A stretch of DNA of 64,000 nucleotides from NCBI RefSeq assembly GCF_900117415.1, contig NZ_FPEI01000005.1, positions 186,001-250,000 of the forward strand, given 5' to 3'. Under the pieces are notes generated by a model. The model did no database searches and was not told the origin of the DNA. It saw only the letters and a program-made list of their open reading frames with translations. The translations under genes and the position numbers were made by a program. This document shows positions 26,046 to 34,931 of this stretch, piece after piece (position 1 is the first letter of the stretch; each line of letters opens with the position of its first letter). This stretch comes from Hyphomicrobium sp. CS1BSMeth3. GTDB taxonomy: Bacteria; Pseudomonadota; Alphaproteobacteria; Rhizobiales; Hyphomicrobiaceae.

Positions 26046-26296
26046 ATGAGTGACCGCACTGCAATCCGCGCAGGTATGGCCGGTGCCGCGTCCTCGCCGC
26101 GATCTGCTGCACCGCGCCGTTCCTTGCTGTCGGCCTGCCCTTTGCGGGCCTTGGCTCGTCGCTAGCCAGTACGGGCCTGGTAGTGCTTCCGCTGATGATT
26201 GCGAGCTTCGGCCTCATCGCTTGGATATTCCATCGTCGCCACGCAAAGGCGGCTCGCTGCGATACTACGATTCACAATGAAGGCGTGAAGCCATGA
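26046..26296 (+). pseudogene. merF: merF mercury transporter, frameshifted
   Basis: Translation from the ATG at 26046 (MSDRTAIRAGMAGAA) hits a stop after 39 codons. A one-base shift near 26085-26092 restores a frame reading VLAAICCTAPFLAVGLPFAG and LPLMIASFGLIAWIF, a two-helix MerF with its CC pair, ending at TGA 26294-26296 over the merBA start. A sequencing error at one base could produce the same picture. MerT is intact and could supply the transport function. Confidence 0.8.
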
Positions 26297-28557
26297 GCGA
26301 TTGCTGTGCCTCCTCTTCGTCCCGAAACGAAGCTGTCATCCCTACGCTCCAGACACTGCCGAGCTATCACGTGCGGCCGGGCGTAACTTTCCCGGACTGG
26401 TCAGCAGTCACATCGCGCGCAGTGAGGGACGCCCTGCTGGCCATGGTCGGGTCCGGCCATGTGCTCAATCGCTGGAGCGGCTACGATCCCGCTACAGATC
26501 TCGCGCGCGTTGCACTGCTTCAGTTCTACGTCGAACACGGGCGGGCCCCGGCCATAGCCGCGCTTGCGAACCGTGCAGGACTCGGTGAGGCGGCCGTTCC
26601 GCCGTTGCTCGAAGAACTCCGCCGGCGCGACCTGGTCATTCTCGACGGCGAACGGATCGTCGGCGCCTATCCGTTCACCGACCAGGACAGGGGCCATCAG
26701 GTCACGCTGGACGGGCGCTCGCTCAACGCCATGTGCGCCGTCGACGCGCTTGGCATCGGCGCCATGACCGATCGCGACATCTCGATCGCCTCGCGCTGCC
26801 GCCATTGCGGCGCGCCGATCCGGATCACCACACGGGATCGAGGGCGGGCGCTGGCCGATGTTGAGCCGCGGACGGCCGTCATGTGGCAAAGCGTTCGCTA
26901 TGAAGACGCATGCGCCGCGAGCTCGCTGTGCGCGGCGACCGCCTTTTTCTGCTCGGATGACCATCTCTCTGCCTGGCGCCGCGAGCGTTCCGCCGACGAG
27001 CCGGGTTTTCGGCTGTCGATCGAGGAGGGGCTGGAGGCCGGTCGCGCTCTGTTCGGGCCGAGCCTCGCCGGGCTCGGTGTGACACCACGACCGTCTGTTG
27101 ATCCGGAATCGAAGAGCTCGGCAGTCGCGAACCGCTCCTTCCACACAAACGGTCGCAATGGAGGCGCTTACGATCTCGTCGTGATCGGCGCCGGCTCGGC
27201 CGGATTCTCGGCCTCGATCACGGCCGCCGATCAGGGCGCGCAGGTGGCGCTCATCGGCAGCGGCACTATCGGCGGCACTTGCGTCAATATCGGCTGCGTG
27301 CCGTCAAAGACCCTGATCCGCGCGGCCGAGACACTTCACAACGCTCGCGTGGCGGCACGTTTTGCCGGCATTACTGCTGAAGCCGAACTGACAGACTGGC
27401 GGGGAACCGTTCGTCAGAAGGACGCCCTCGTTTCCGAACTGCGCCAGGCCAAGTACGTCAATCTGCTCCCCGCGCACAACGGCATCGCCTATCGCGACGG
27501 GCCAGCTCGCCTCCTCGACGGCGGTGTCGAAGTAGACGGCGCGCGTATCGCCGCTGGCAAGATCATCATCGCGACCGGCGCGCGGCCGGCAGTGCCCGCC
27601 ATTCCTGGCATCGAGACCGTGCCGTATCTCACTAGCACGACGGCGCTCGACCTCGAGGAACTGCCGCGCTCGCTGCTCGTGATCGGCGGCGGCTACATCG
27701 GCGCGGAACTCGCCCAGATGTTCGCTCGTGCCGGCGTCAGGGTGACCCTCGTCTGCCGGTCCCGTCTGCTCCCCGAGGCCGAGCCCGAGATCGGCGCGGC
27801 GCTCGCGGGATATTTCGGGGACGAAGGCATCACCGTTGTCTCCGGCATCGCTTACCGCGCGATCCGCAAAACCGATGGCGGTGTGTCGCTGACGGTCACG
27901 CGCGACGGCCAGGATATTTCGATCGACGCCGATCATGTGCTGATCACCACGGGGCGCACGCCCAACATCGAGGGCCTTGGGCTGGCCGAGCACGGGATCA
28001 CCGTCTCGGCGAAAGGCGGCATCGTGGTCGACGACCGCATGCGCACGACCAAGGCTGACGTCTATGCCGCCGGCGACGTCACCGGCCGCGACCAGTTCGT
28101 CTACATGGCTGCCTATGGCGCCAAGCTCGCCGCGAAGAACGCCCTTAACGGCGACAGCCTGCACTACGACAACCGCGCGATGCCTGCCATTGTGTTCACC
28201 GATCCACAGGTGGCGAGCGTCGGGCTCACCGAGGCTGCCGCGCGCACGGCCGGGCATGTGGTTCGCGTTTCGACGATCGGCCTGGACCAGGTGCCGCGAG
28301 CGCTTGCCGCTCGCGACACCCGCGGTCTGATCAAGCTCGTGGCGGACGCCGGCAGCGGCCGTCTGCTCGGCGCGCATATCCTCGCGCCGGAAGGCGCCGA
28401 CAGTATCCAGACCGCGGCGCTTGCAATCCGCCAGGGGCTCACCGTCGATGACCTCGCGGATACCATCTTTCCGTATCTCACGACTGTCGAGGGCCTGAAG
28501 CTCGCGGCGCTGTCGTTCGAGAAAGACGTGGCAAAGTTGTCATGTTGCGCCGGATAG
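26293..28557 (+). CDS. merBA: fused organomercurial lyase-mercuric reductase (MerB-MerA)
   Basis: A 754-residue fusion. Residues 25-265 are MerB, which breaks C-Hg bonds, with the catalytic set conserved as Cys148, Asp151 (MCAVDALGIG) and Cys220 (FFCSDDHL). After a linker, residues 290-754 are MerA, the FAD/NADPH Hg(II) reductase: GAGSAGFSA nucleotide fold, redox pair GTCVNIGCVPSK (Cys330/Cys335), and the C-terminal vicinal pair Cys751/Cys752 in SCCAG. The usual N-terminal HMA domain of MerA is absent; a CC pair at 4-5 is all that remains of such a site. The fusion would hand Hg(II) from lyase to reductase in one chain. Confidence 0.94.
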   Translation: MSDCCASSSSRNEAVIPTLQTLPSYHVRPGVTFPDWSAVTSRAVRDALLAMVGSGHVLNRWSGYDPATDLARVALLQFYVEHGRAPAIAALANRAGLGEAAVPPLLEELRRRDLVILDGERIVGAYPFTDQDRGHQVTLDGRSLNAMCAVDALGIGAMTDRDISIASRCRHCGAPIRITTRDRGRALADVEPRTAVMWQSVRYEDACAASSLCAATAFFCSDDHLSAWRRERSADEPGFRLSIEEGLEAGRALFGPSLAGLGVTPRPSVDPESKSSAVANRSFHTNGRNGGAYDLVVIGAGSAGFSASITAADQGAQVALIGSGTIGGTCVNIGCVPSKTLIRAAETLHNARVAARFAGITAEAELTDWRGTVRQKDALVSELRQAKYVNLLPAHNGIAYRDGPARLLDGGVEVDGARIAAGKIIIATGARPAVPAIPGIETVPYLTSTTALDLEELPRSLLVIGGGYIGAELAQMFARAGVRVTLVCRSRLLPEAEPEIGAALAGYFGDEGITVVSGIAYRAIRKTDGGVSLTVTRDGQDISIDADHVLITTGRTPNIEGLGLAEHGITVSAKGGIVVDDRMRTTKADVYAAGDVTGRDQFVYMAAYGAKLAAKNALNGDSLHYDNRAMPAIVFTDPQVASVGLTEAAARTAGHVVRVSTIGLDQVPRALAARDTRGLIKLVADAGSGRLLGAHILAPEGADSIQTAALAIRQGLTVDDLADTIFPYLTTVEGLKLAALSFEKDVAKLSCCAG

Positions 28558-28689
28558 TGATCGCAGCTGGGTGTCCGCAGCTTGTTTGCAGCACCTGTCG
28601 TAGTGGAATCGCGTGCCGAATCGCATTCGAGGCGGCGTTGGCGTTTTGAGGGATACGCGCTCATAGCGCTCCAGCGGAAACGTAGTTAT

Positions 28690-28740
28690 CAGTTTCATCT
28701 ACGCTGGGGCGCCACATATTTTCCAGATATTTCAAATATT
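28690..28740. repeat. imperfect repeat, copy C
   Basis: CAGTTTCATC is followed at similar spacing by GGCGCCAC and ATATTTTCC-A-GATATT. The copy at 48249-48300 has CAGTTTCATC, GGCGCGCCAC and ATATTTCC-GC-GATATT in the same order. Similarity is partial (roughly two thirds by eye), so homology is likely but not certain. Confidence 0.4.
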
Positions 28741-28741
28741 T

Positions 28742-28790
28742 ATTGGATCTCCACCGTGCGGGATTCGAACCCCGCGGATTTTGCTTTATT
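28742..28790 (-). other. tRNA 3'-end-like fragment
   Basis: The minus strand reads GCGGGGTTCGAATCCCGC, which resembles a T-arm with its GTTCGAATC core, and then about a dozen bases ending in TCCA, like an acceptor 3' end. No matching D-arm, anticodon arm or 5' acceptor strand is found upstream, and the T-loop seems one base too long. It fits an attachment-site remnant left by an element that integrated in a tRNA gene. Confidence 0.35.
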
Positions 28791-29002
28791 TTCAAGACAG
28801 ATCGACCAGCAGCACTGTCCCATGACAGTAACAGAAGCGCTCGGCGTAGAATTTTCCCTACTTGATCTGGCGACGTCGGTGGCGACCACACGATCAAGAG
28901 AGGTGATGCCGATCCCACGCGGAACGCCATCCATGGTGCGCCAATGTGGGAGGGCATGTCGACTGCGCGCTAAGCGCGCGACTGCGCCTCCTAGGCGTGG
29001 GG

Positions 29003-31468
29003 TTACCCCATCTTATATTCCTGCGACTTGAAGCTCAGGTGCTTCACGCTCGCAGGCGCCGACGCGAGCTTGCGGATGTTCGCCCACGTCTGTTTGTAGT
29101 TGGGCAGGATCAGCTCGTTGGTGCCCGCGTTGACGACGTTCCCCTGCACGCCAGAGGGGAACGCGAACAACATGAAGGTGTGCCCTTTCTTCGCTGTCGG
29201 CGTCGGATAGACCATTGCTTGTGTCGAGCCATCGTCGTTGTAGACCTCGACGAGGTCGCCAGCGGAGACGTTGAGCTCCTTCATGTCGTCGGGATTGATC
29301 TCGATGAAGGGATAGGGCCAGCGGTCCATGATGAACTCGTTGTCCTGATCGAGATACGCATTCTGCCACACGTGATTGGTGCGGCCATTGTTGATCAGGT
29401 ACTTGAATTTCTTCTTCTGCTCCTCCTTGCCGGGCGCCTGTAAGCCGCGCCATTGGGCTTCCATGAAAGTGGCCTTACCGTCCTTGGTGCCGAACTTGCC
29501 GTCGGTGTAGAGACGCTTGGTGCCGACGATCTTGCCGTCCTTGAAATCGCTCGCCGGTTCCTGGAAGCCGTTCGTGCCCATAGCGCGGAGGCGCTCGTAG
29601 GTGACGAACTGGCCGCCCTTCTCATGCTTGTGGTAGCCGTCCATAAAGGCATCTTCCTCGGTCTTCCAATCGAAGCCCTTGAATTGGTCAGCGTATTTCG
29701 CGTCACCCAACTCACGGAGGATGCGTTCCATGTGATTGGCGATCCGCGCCGCGATCAGCGCGTCGGGCATCGACTCGCCCGGCGGATCCATGTAGCGCTC
29801 GGTCAAGCGCATGCGGCGCTCGCCGTTCATGGAGGTGAGGTTCATCTCGCCCGACGTCGCCGCCGGCAGCCAGACGTGGCACGCCTCGCCGATCTTGGTC
29901 GGCACGATGTCCACGTCCACGGCGAACAAGCCGCCCTTCTTGATGGCATCGACGATGGCCGCCACCAGTGCCGGCCGATCACCTGCCGGCACGGCATTCA
30001 TGGCGTCTTTCACGATGTCGGTGCGCTTCTTGTAGGCCTGCTTGAACTTGTGAGCATTGAGCGTGGTCTTGTAGTGATCGCAGCCCCAGATGTGGTGGAC
30101 GCCGCCCTTGCCCTCGATCAGGAGCTGGTCGACGTAGGCGGCCGGCCGGCCCACATGGGCATCCGATGGGCGCGAGTAGCCTTCTTGATGCCCGCCCATG
30201 CGCACACAGCCACCACCGGGACGGCCAATGTTGCCCGTGGCGAGCGCGACATTCACGAGCGCAGCGTTGGTGCGGTAATTGTCATTGCCCCAGATGAGGC
30301 CCTTCTCGTAGGCGAACATGGCTCGCCGGCGGCGGCCTTCTTTGGGCTCCGCAATCCATGCGGCTGCCTTGGCGATGTCCTCGGCCTTGAGGCCGGTGAT
30401 CCGCGCGGCGTCAGCAAGAGAAGTCTTGTTGGCGGCAACGGCCTTGTCGAAGTCCTTGGTCGAAGCTGAAATGAACGCCTTGTCCTGCCAGCCTTTCTCA
30501 ACGATGTGCGTCAGGAGCGCGTTGAACAACACCATGTCGGTGCCGGACTCGATGGCGAGATGCAGGACATTGTCCTTGCCGGCCTCGACCTCGCACGCAG
30601 CGACCGTGCTCGTGCGGCGTGGGTCGACGATGATGATCCGCGCCTGGGCGTGCGGCTCGCCCGCGAGCTCCTGCTGCTTCTTCTGCAGGCTGCTTCCGCG
30701 CAAATTCGGAATCCAGTGATTGAGGAAGTAGTTGGTCTGCGTTTCGTAGGCATTGGTGCCGACCGCCACGATGGTGTCGCAGAGCTCGGCGTCCTCGTAG
30801 CAGTTGTTGAGCTCGCCTACACCCATGTCGCGCGTCGCGTGGACCTCTGAATTGTAGGCAGGGCGATTGTGAATGCGGATGTTCTTGACCTTCATCGCCT
30901 CGAAGTAGAGTTTGCCGGTGCCCCAGGTGTTCTCATAGCCGCCTCCGGCGCCGCCGTGATCGAAGGCAGAGACAAACAGGTTGTCTTCGCCGCCCGGCTC
31001 CTTGAGCATGGCAACGGTCACGCGGGCAACGAGATCCAGCGCATCGTCCCACGAGGTCGGCTGCATCTGCCCGTAGCGAAACACCATCGGATGAGTGAGC
31101 CGCTGCTGCTGGGTCGCCCGCGCTTTGGAATAGCTCATTTCGGCCATGCGCGCGCCACGGATGGACCCGAGTCCTGAGTTCACCTCGCAGCCCTTGTCCG
31201 GCTTGATGACGATGTGCACATCGCGGCCGTCTTGCTGTACGATGTTGTACATCGAGGGCGCGTACCAGGCGTCAGTGTCGCCGCCCTGCTGCTTGGAGAG
31301 GTCGGTCTTGAAGATGTTCTGGCTCGGGTCGGTACCGCCCTGCTTGTTCACTGGCCACGTGTAGGCATGGTAGCCGCAGCCGACGATGCAGAAATGGCAA
31401 GTGACATTCTGCTTCTTGGCATCGGACGGGATGATGGGCAGCCGATCGATCTGACGCTTGAAAGCCAT
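29003..31468 (-). CDS. aioA: arsenite oxidase large subunit AioA
   Basis: An 821-residue molybdopterin enzyme of the DMSO reductase superfamily. The N-terminal CHFCIVGCGY motif provides the three cysteines (24, 27, 31) of the 3Fe-4S cluster, and the fourth position is not Cys, as in arsenite oxidases. The AYNSEVHATRDMGVGELNNCYEDAELCDT and GGGCVRMGGHQEGYSRP regions are typical of AioA. It oxidises As(III) to As(V) outside the cytoplasm together with AioB. It lacks its own signal and is probably carried by AioB's Tat signal. It starts 16 bases after aioB. Confidence 0.96.
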   Translation of the reverse strand: MAFKRQIDRLPIIPSDAKKQNVTCHFCIVGCGYHAYTWPVNKQGGTDPSQNIFKTDLSKQQGGDTDAWYAPSMYNIVQQDGRDVHIVIKPDKGCEVNSGLGSIRGARMAEMSYSKARATQQQRLTHPMVFRYGQMQPTSWDDALDLVARVTVAMLKEPGGEDNLFVSAFDHGGAGGGYENTWGTGKLYFEAMKVKNIRIHNRPAYNSEVHATRDMGVGELNNCYEDAELCDTIVAVGTNAYETQTNYFLNHWIPNLRGSSLQKKQQELAGEPHAQARIIIVDPRRTSTVAACEVEAGKDNVLHLAIESGTDMVLFNALLTHIVEKGWQDKAFISASTKDFDKAVAANKTSLADAARITGLKAEDIAKAAAWIAEPKEGRRRRAMFAYEKGLIWGNDNYRTNAALVNVALATGNIGRPGGGCVRMGGHQEGYSRPSDAHVGRPAAYVDQLLIEGKGGVHHIWGCDHYKTTLNAHKFKQAYKKRTDIVKDAMNAVPAGDRPALVAAIVDAIKKGGLFAVDVDIVPTKIGEACHVWLPAATSGEMNLTSMNGERRMRLTERYMDPPGESMPDALIAARIANHMERILRELGDAKYADQFKGFDWKTEEDAFMDGYHKHEKGGQFVTYERLRAMGTNGFQEPASDFKDGKIVGTKRLYTDGKFGTKDGKATFMEAQWRGLQAPGKEEQKKKFKYLINNGRTNHVWQNAYLDQDNEFIMDRWPYPFIEINPDDMKELNVSAGDLVEVYNDDGSTQAMVYPTPTAKKGHTFMLFAFPSGVQGNVVNAGTNELILPNYKQTWANIRKLASAPASVKHLSFKSQEYKMG

Positions 31469-31484
31469 GGTTTCTCCTCCCCTC

Positions 31485-32009
31485 TCAGAGCACGTTCGAC
31501 AGGCGGCCGTAGATCAGCTCGTCTACGCCCTCGGCGAAGATGTCGCCGTTGCTCGCGACCCGTAGTGTGAATTGCGGCAGATTCTGCGTGGCCTGCCCCA
31601 TGACCTGGAGGCCGCTCTTCTCGCAGTCGAAGACGGAATAGTGACCGGGGCAGGTGAGCGTTTTGTCCGCCGCCACATAGCTCAGCGGGTATCCCTTGTG
31701 CGGGCAGAGCGTCGAGAACGCGACGATATCACCAGCGGGTCCGACGCCTCCTGGCACTCGTGTGCCGAGCTTGATCAGAACGCCGGGAGAATTTCTATCG
31801 GGATAGGAAATGTCGAGCGGTTCGTTCGATTTGAGCTGAGAGAGATTGGCGAGACGGTTGGATGGGTACTCCACACGCGCGGGCGCCGGTTTGGCCTGCG
31901 CTTCGTTTGTTGGCAGGACCGTCGAAGCTGCCACACCGACTGTCGCCATTGCGCCGCCGCGCAGAAACTGCCGTCGACCTGCGTCGACGAGCTTGTCACA
32001 CCCCTTCAT
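31485..32009 (-). CDS. aioB: arsenite oxidase Rieske subunit AioB
   Basis: 174 residues from the ATG at 32009 (MKGCDKLVDAGRRQFLRGG); a start 15 codons upstream would interfere with the leader. The Tat signal RRQFLRGGAMATVGVAAS is clear. The Rieske 2Fe-2S ligands are CPHKGY and CPGHYSVF. AioB passes electrons from AioA to cytochrome c or azurin and exports the pair by the Tat route. The sigma-54 promoter lies 47 bases upstream, so aioBA is controlled by AioR. Confidence 0.95.
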   Translation of the reverse strand: MKGCDKLVDAGRRQFLRGGAMATVGVAASTVLPTNEAQAKPAPARVEYPSNRLANLSQLKSNEPLDISYPDRNSPGVLIKLGTRVPGGVGPAGDIVAFSTLCPHKGYPLSYVAADKTLTCPGHYSVFDCEKSGLQVMGQATQNLPQFTLRVASNGDIFAEGVDELIYGRLSNVL

Positions 32010-32055
32010 GCTTTCCTCCTCGGCTTGCTGCGGTCTGTGCCGCAGATCGCGCATC

Positions 32056-32069
32056 GCAACGCGCGTGCC
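32056..32069 (-). promoter_or_regulatory. sigma-54 promoter of aioBA
   Basis: On the minus strand TGGCACGCGCGTTGC matches the -24/-12 consensus TGGCAC-N5-TTGC exactly, with the GC element 47 bases before the aioB start. It fits the adjacent sigma-54 activator AioR. Confidence 0.9.
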
Positions 32070-32123
32070 AGGAGGAGGGAGGTGCTAAGTCTTTGGAAGC
32101 GCTGAGGTAGGACACAGAGGGAC

Positions 32124-32170
32124 GTTCGGGAAGCCGAACATCGGGCGAGTGGTGTCCGATAGAGCGAACA
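32124..32170. promoter_or_regulatory. candidate AioR upstream activating sites
   Basis: GTTCGG-GAAG-CCGAAC (32124-32139) is a perfect 6-base inverted repeat, and TGTCCGATAGAGCGAACA (32153-32170) is an imperfect one with the same half-sites. They lie 55-100 bases upstream of the -24 element, the usual range for an NtrC-type activator. Confidence 0.55.
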
Positions 32171-33496
32171 TCAAGTGTCGGTGCCGCCGAGGCCGAGCCG
32201 CTTCATCTTTTCCCACAACGTCGTGCGTGAAATGCCGAGTGCCTTCGCCGCGGGGAGGATGGCGCCTCCGGTCATCGCGAGGGCGCGCTGGATATGGCGC
32301 CGCTCGGCATCGTCCCGCGCGTGCTCAAGCGGTGCAATGGGCTGATGGCTCTCGGTTGCCCTGATGCCGCGCTCGGGAAACAAATCACTCGGCATGATCC
32401 AGCGGCTGGCCGCCAGGGCTACAGCACGCTCAACTCGATTTCTGAGCTCGCGCACATTGCCCGGCCAGTCATGTTGGCGAGCAGCCTCATAGGCCAGCGC
32501 CGAGACTCCTACGACGTCGCTCTCAATCGTCTGCGAGAACTCTGCAAAGAACCGATCGATCAACCACTCGACATCATCGCGTCGGTTGCGTAGCGGCGGG
32601 ATCTCGCGGGAGAGGACGTTGATCCGATAAAAGAGGTCATCGCGGAAGCCACCGGCAGCGACCCTCTCTTCAAGATTGGCATTAGTCGCACAGATGAGAC
32701 GCGCCTCGAAAGGCACCGGACGCTCCCCTCCGAGACGGTGGAAGGTGCGGCTCTCGATGACGCGCAGGAGCTTGGCTTGCAGCTTTGGCGCAAGTTCGCC
32801 GATTTCGTCGAGAAAGAGCACGCCGCGGCCTGCCCGCTCGGCATAGCCGAGATGCCGGGCGTGGGCACCGGTGAAGGCGCCTTTCTCATGGCCGAACAGC
32901 TCGCTTTCTATGAGGTCGGCAGGAATAGCGGCGCAATTGACCGCCATGAACGGCCCCTTGGACTCAGGCCTTTGTGCGTGCAGATAGCGCGCGCACACTT
33001 CTTTGCCGACGCCTGTCTCACCGGTCAGCAGGAGATTGGAGCCGACGCGCGCCACGCGCTGCAGGAATTGCTCGAACTCACGCATGGCCGACGACACACC
33101 GAGGACCGGATCCGCCGGCGTTTCCTGACGTCCCACCACTTGCTCCAGCCGCGCCAGAAACTCGCTCATGACAAAAGGCTTTGTCAGATAGTCGTGCGCG
33201 CCTTCTCGCATGAGCTCGACGGCCTGATCTATGTCGCCGTACCCGGTGATGAACAGGAACGGCGGCGCGCTGCTTCCCCGCGCCAGCTCGCGGAAGATCT
33301 CCGCGCCTGAACGATCCGGAAGTCGGATATCGCAGATTACTGCATCAAGACCGGTCGCAGGTATGCTGCTCAAGGCCTCGCCGCCGCTCGCCCACCAGTG
33401 CACCTTGGCGCCTTCGAGAGTTAGGCTGCGTGCGAGGGATTCGCCCATGATCGGATCGTCTTCGATCAGGCCCAGTGTCCGATGTTCAAGCGACAT
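32171..33496 (-). CDS. aioR: sigma-54 response regulator AioR
   Basis: 441 residues: receiver domain (about 8-120, phosphoacceptor in AVICDIRLPD, Lys in YLTKPF), a sigma-54 AAA+ domain (about 140-370, GETGVGKE, GAFTGA), and a Fis-type helix-turn-helix (about 405-440, AKALGISRTTLWEKMKRLG). It activates aioBA after phosphorylation by AioS. It overlaps aioS by 11 bases. Confidence 0.93.
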   Translation of the reverse strand: MSLEHRTLGLIEDDPIMGESLARSLTLEGAKVHWWASGGEALSSIPATGLDAVICDIRLPDRSGAEIFRELARGSSAPPFLFITGYGDIDQAVELMREGAHDYLTKPFVMSEFLARLEQVVGRQETPADPVLGVSSAMREFEQFLQRVARVGSNLLLTGETGVGKEVCARYLHAQRPESKGPFMAVNCAAIPADLIESELFGHEKGAFTGAHARHLGYAERAGRGVLFLDEIGELAPKLQAKLLRVIESRTFHRLGGERPVPFEARLICATNANLEERVAAGGFRDDLFYRINVLSREIPPLRNRRDDVEWLIDRFFAEFSQTIESDVVGVSALAYEAARQHDWPGNVRELRNRVERAVALAASRWIMPSDLFPERGIRATESHQPIAPLEHARDDAERRHIQRALAMTGGAILPAAKALGISRTTLWEKMKRLGLGGTDT

Positions 33497-34931
33497 GAGC
33501 GAGCTCCATCCCTCGCCGGCACGGCAGCGTGACCGTTACGATCGTTCCGCCATCAGGCCCATAGCCGATCGCTATGCTGCCGCCGAGCTCGCGCACCAAG
33601 CGATTGGTCATCCAAAGGCCAAGACCCGTACCCTGGCTGATAGGGGCCGGTCTATCGGCCTCACCAGCCAATAGCGCAGCCACATTTGCAGGCATTCCAG
33701 AGCCCCGATCCTCGACCCGAAGCACGAGGGATTCGGAATTTTGTGTGACAGAGACATCCACATCGCTCCCTCGCGGAGCGGCCTGGCAAGCGTTGAGTGT
33801 GAGGTTGAGGAGCACTTGCCGCACCGATGTGGCTGGGACGCCAATGGTATCGGTCAGCTCGTTTCGCCACTGCAGGAGCACACCCAGCCGGCGCGCCTCC
33901 GGCGCGACAAGACGTTTGAGATCGTCGATATCCCGACGATTGAGATTTCGCTGATCACCCTCGGCTTTGTAATTGACGAGTGCCGCGCGAACGACGTCCC
34001 TGATCCCATTGAGACCCCGCTCGACGAGATCGAGAGATACATTGCGTGTGTTCCGATCCCCGCCGTGGCGCTTGAGTGTATCGATCGCATTGAACAAGCC
34101 GCCGAGGGGATTGTTGATCTCATGAGCCATTCCTGATGCCAGGCGACCAAGGCTGGCCAATCGCTCCTCTTCGGCAAGGCGGGCGCTTAAAGCCTCGCGG
34201 TCGGCAACAGCCGAGACAAGTCGATTGTAGGCAGCGAACGCTCTTTGGTGGTCGCGGGGCATCCGAGCGACGGTCTCGTCGGGTATGGAGGTGACTTCGC
34301 CCGTATGGCTGCGCTCGAGATGGGCGGCAAGAATTGAAACCGGCCGCATCATCCGACCGACAACAAGCCATGCGGCGCCGGCCAGCGCCAGCGTCAGCAG
34401 AGCGTTCGTCAGCAGGAGCGTCCAGAGCACGCTGCGCCGCTCGGCGAGGAGAGGTGCGATGTCGAGCGCCGCGTAGATGCTGCCAATGCGAAGGTTCTCG
34501 TAGCGTACCTCGCGGCGGAGATAAGCCCGACCCTCGTCCTCAGCGATGGCGATCCGCCCGCTCTCGCGGAGCGGTGCGACATAGCGGGCTGGCACGCGTA
34601 CGTGCGAAGGGATCTCGAGCGGATGCGACGACGCGATCACAAAATCGTCGGACCCGGCGACAATGGTTTCCGTCGGCCTGATCTCACCGGATTTTTCCCG
34701 CGAGCGGTCGATTACGTCGAAAGCCTGCCAGACGTCCTCGCGGATGATCGAGTCGACGAGCGCCAGAACGAGGCCATCTACGTACGCATCCGCGAGAGCC
34801 TGGACGTGGCGCTCTTGGGTATCGGCGAGCCGAGAGAGCACGCGTTCGGATGCGAACGCCGATACGGTGACCATGAAGAGCGTGACGATCAATGACACGC
34901 GCGCCGTAAGAGGCAAGCGATGCCACGTCAT
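33486..34931 (-). CDS. aioS: sensor histidine kinase AioS
   Basis: 481 residues with an N-terminal membrane helix, a periplasmic sensor region (about 30-165) and a second helix (WTLLLTNALLTLALAGAAWLV). A HAMP-like linker, the H-box MAHEINNPLGGLFNAID and an ATPase domain (DRGSGMP and GTGLGLWMTNRLV) follow. It should respond to As(III)-bound AioX and phosphorylate AioR. It overlaps aioX by 4 bases. Confidence 0.92.
   Translation of the reverse strand: MTWHRLPLTARVSLIVTLFMVTVSAFASERVLSRLADTQERHVQALADAYVDGLVLALVDSIIREDVWQAFDVIDRSREKSGEIRPTETIVAGSDDFVIASSHPLEIPSHVRVPARYVAPLRESGRIAIAEDEGRAYLRREVRYENLRIGSIYAALDIAPLLAERRSVLWTLLLTNALLTLALAGAAWLVVGRMMRPVSILAAHLERSHTGEVTSIPDETVARMPRDHQRAFAAYNRLVSAVADREALSARLAEEERLASLGRLASGMAHEINNPLGGLFNAIDTLKRHGGDRNTRNVSLDLVERGLNGIRDVVRAALVNYKAEGDQRNLNRRDIDDLKRLVAPEARRLGVLLQWRNELTDTIGVPATSVRQVLLNLTLNACQAAPRGSDVDVSVTQNSESLVLRVEDRGSGMPANVAALLAGEADRPAPISQGTGLGLWMTNRLVRELGGSIAIGYGPDGGTIVTVTLPCRRGMELAHVA

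Larger units (their letters stand above)
28558..29002. other. junction region between mer and aio loci, no gene
   Basis: No coding sequence I can support. It contains a sequence related to the repeats at 17.25 and 48.25 kb (28690-28740) and a tRNA 3'-end-like fragment (28742-28790), consistent with a junction between two acquired segments. Confidence 0.5.

Noticed and set aside
28558-28689. Continuation of a minus-strand frame over the merBA end as a gene
   Set aside because: It is antisense to merBA, low in complexity and lacks motifs.
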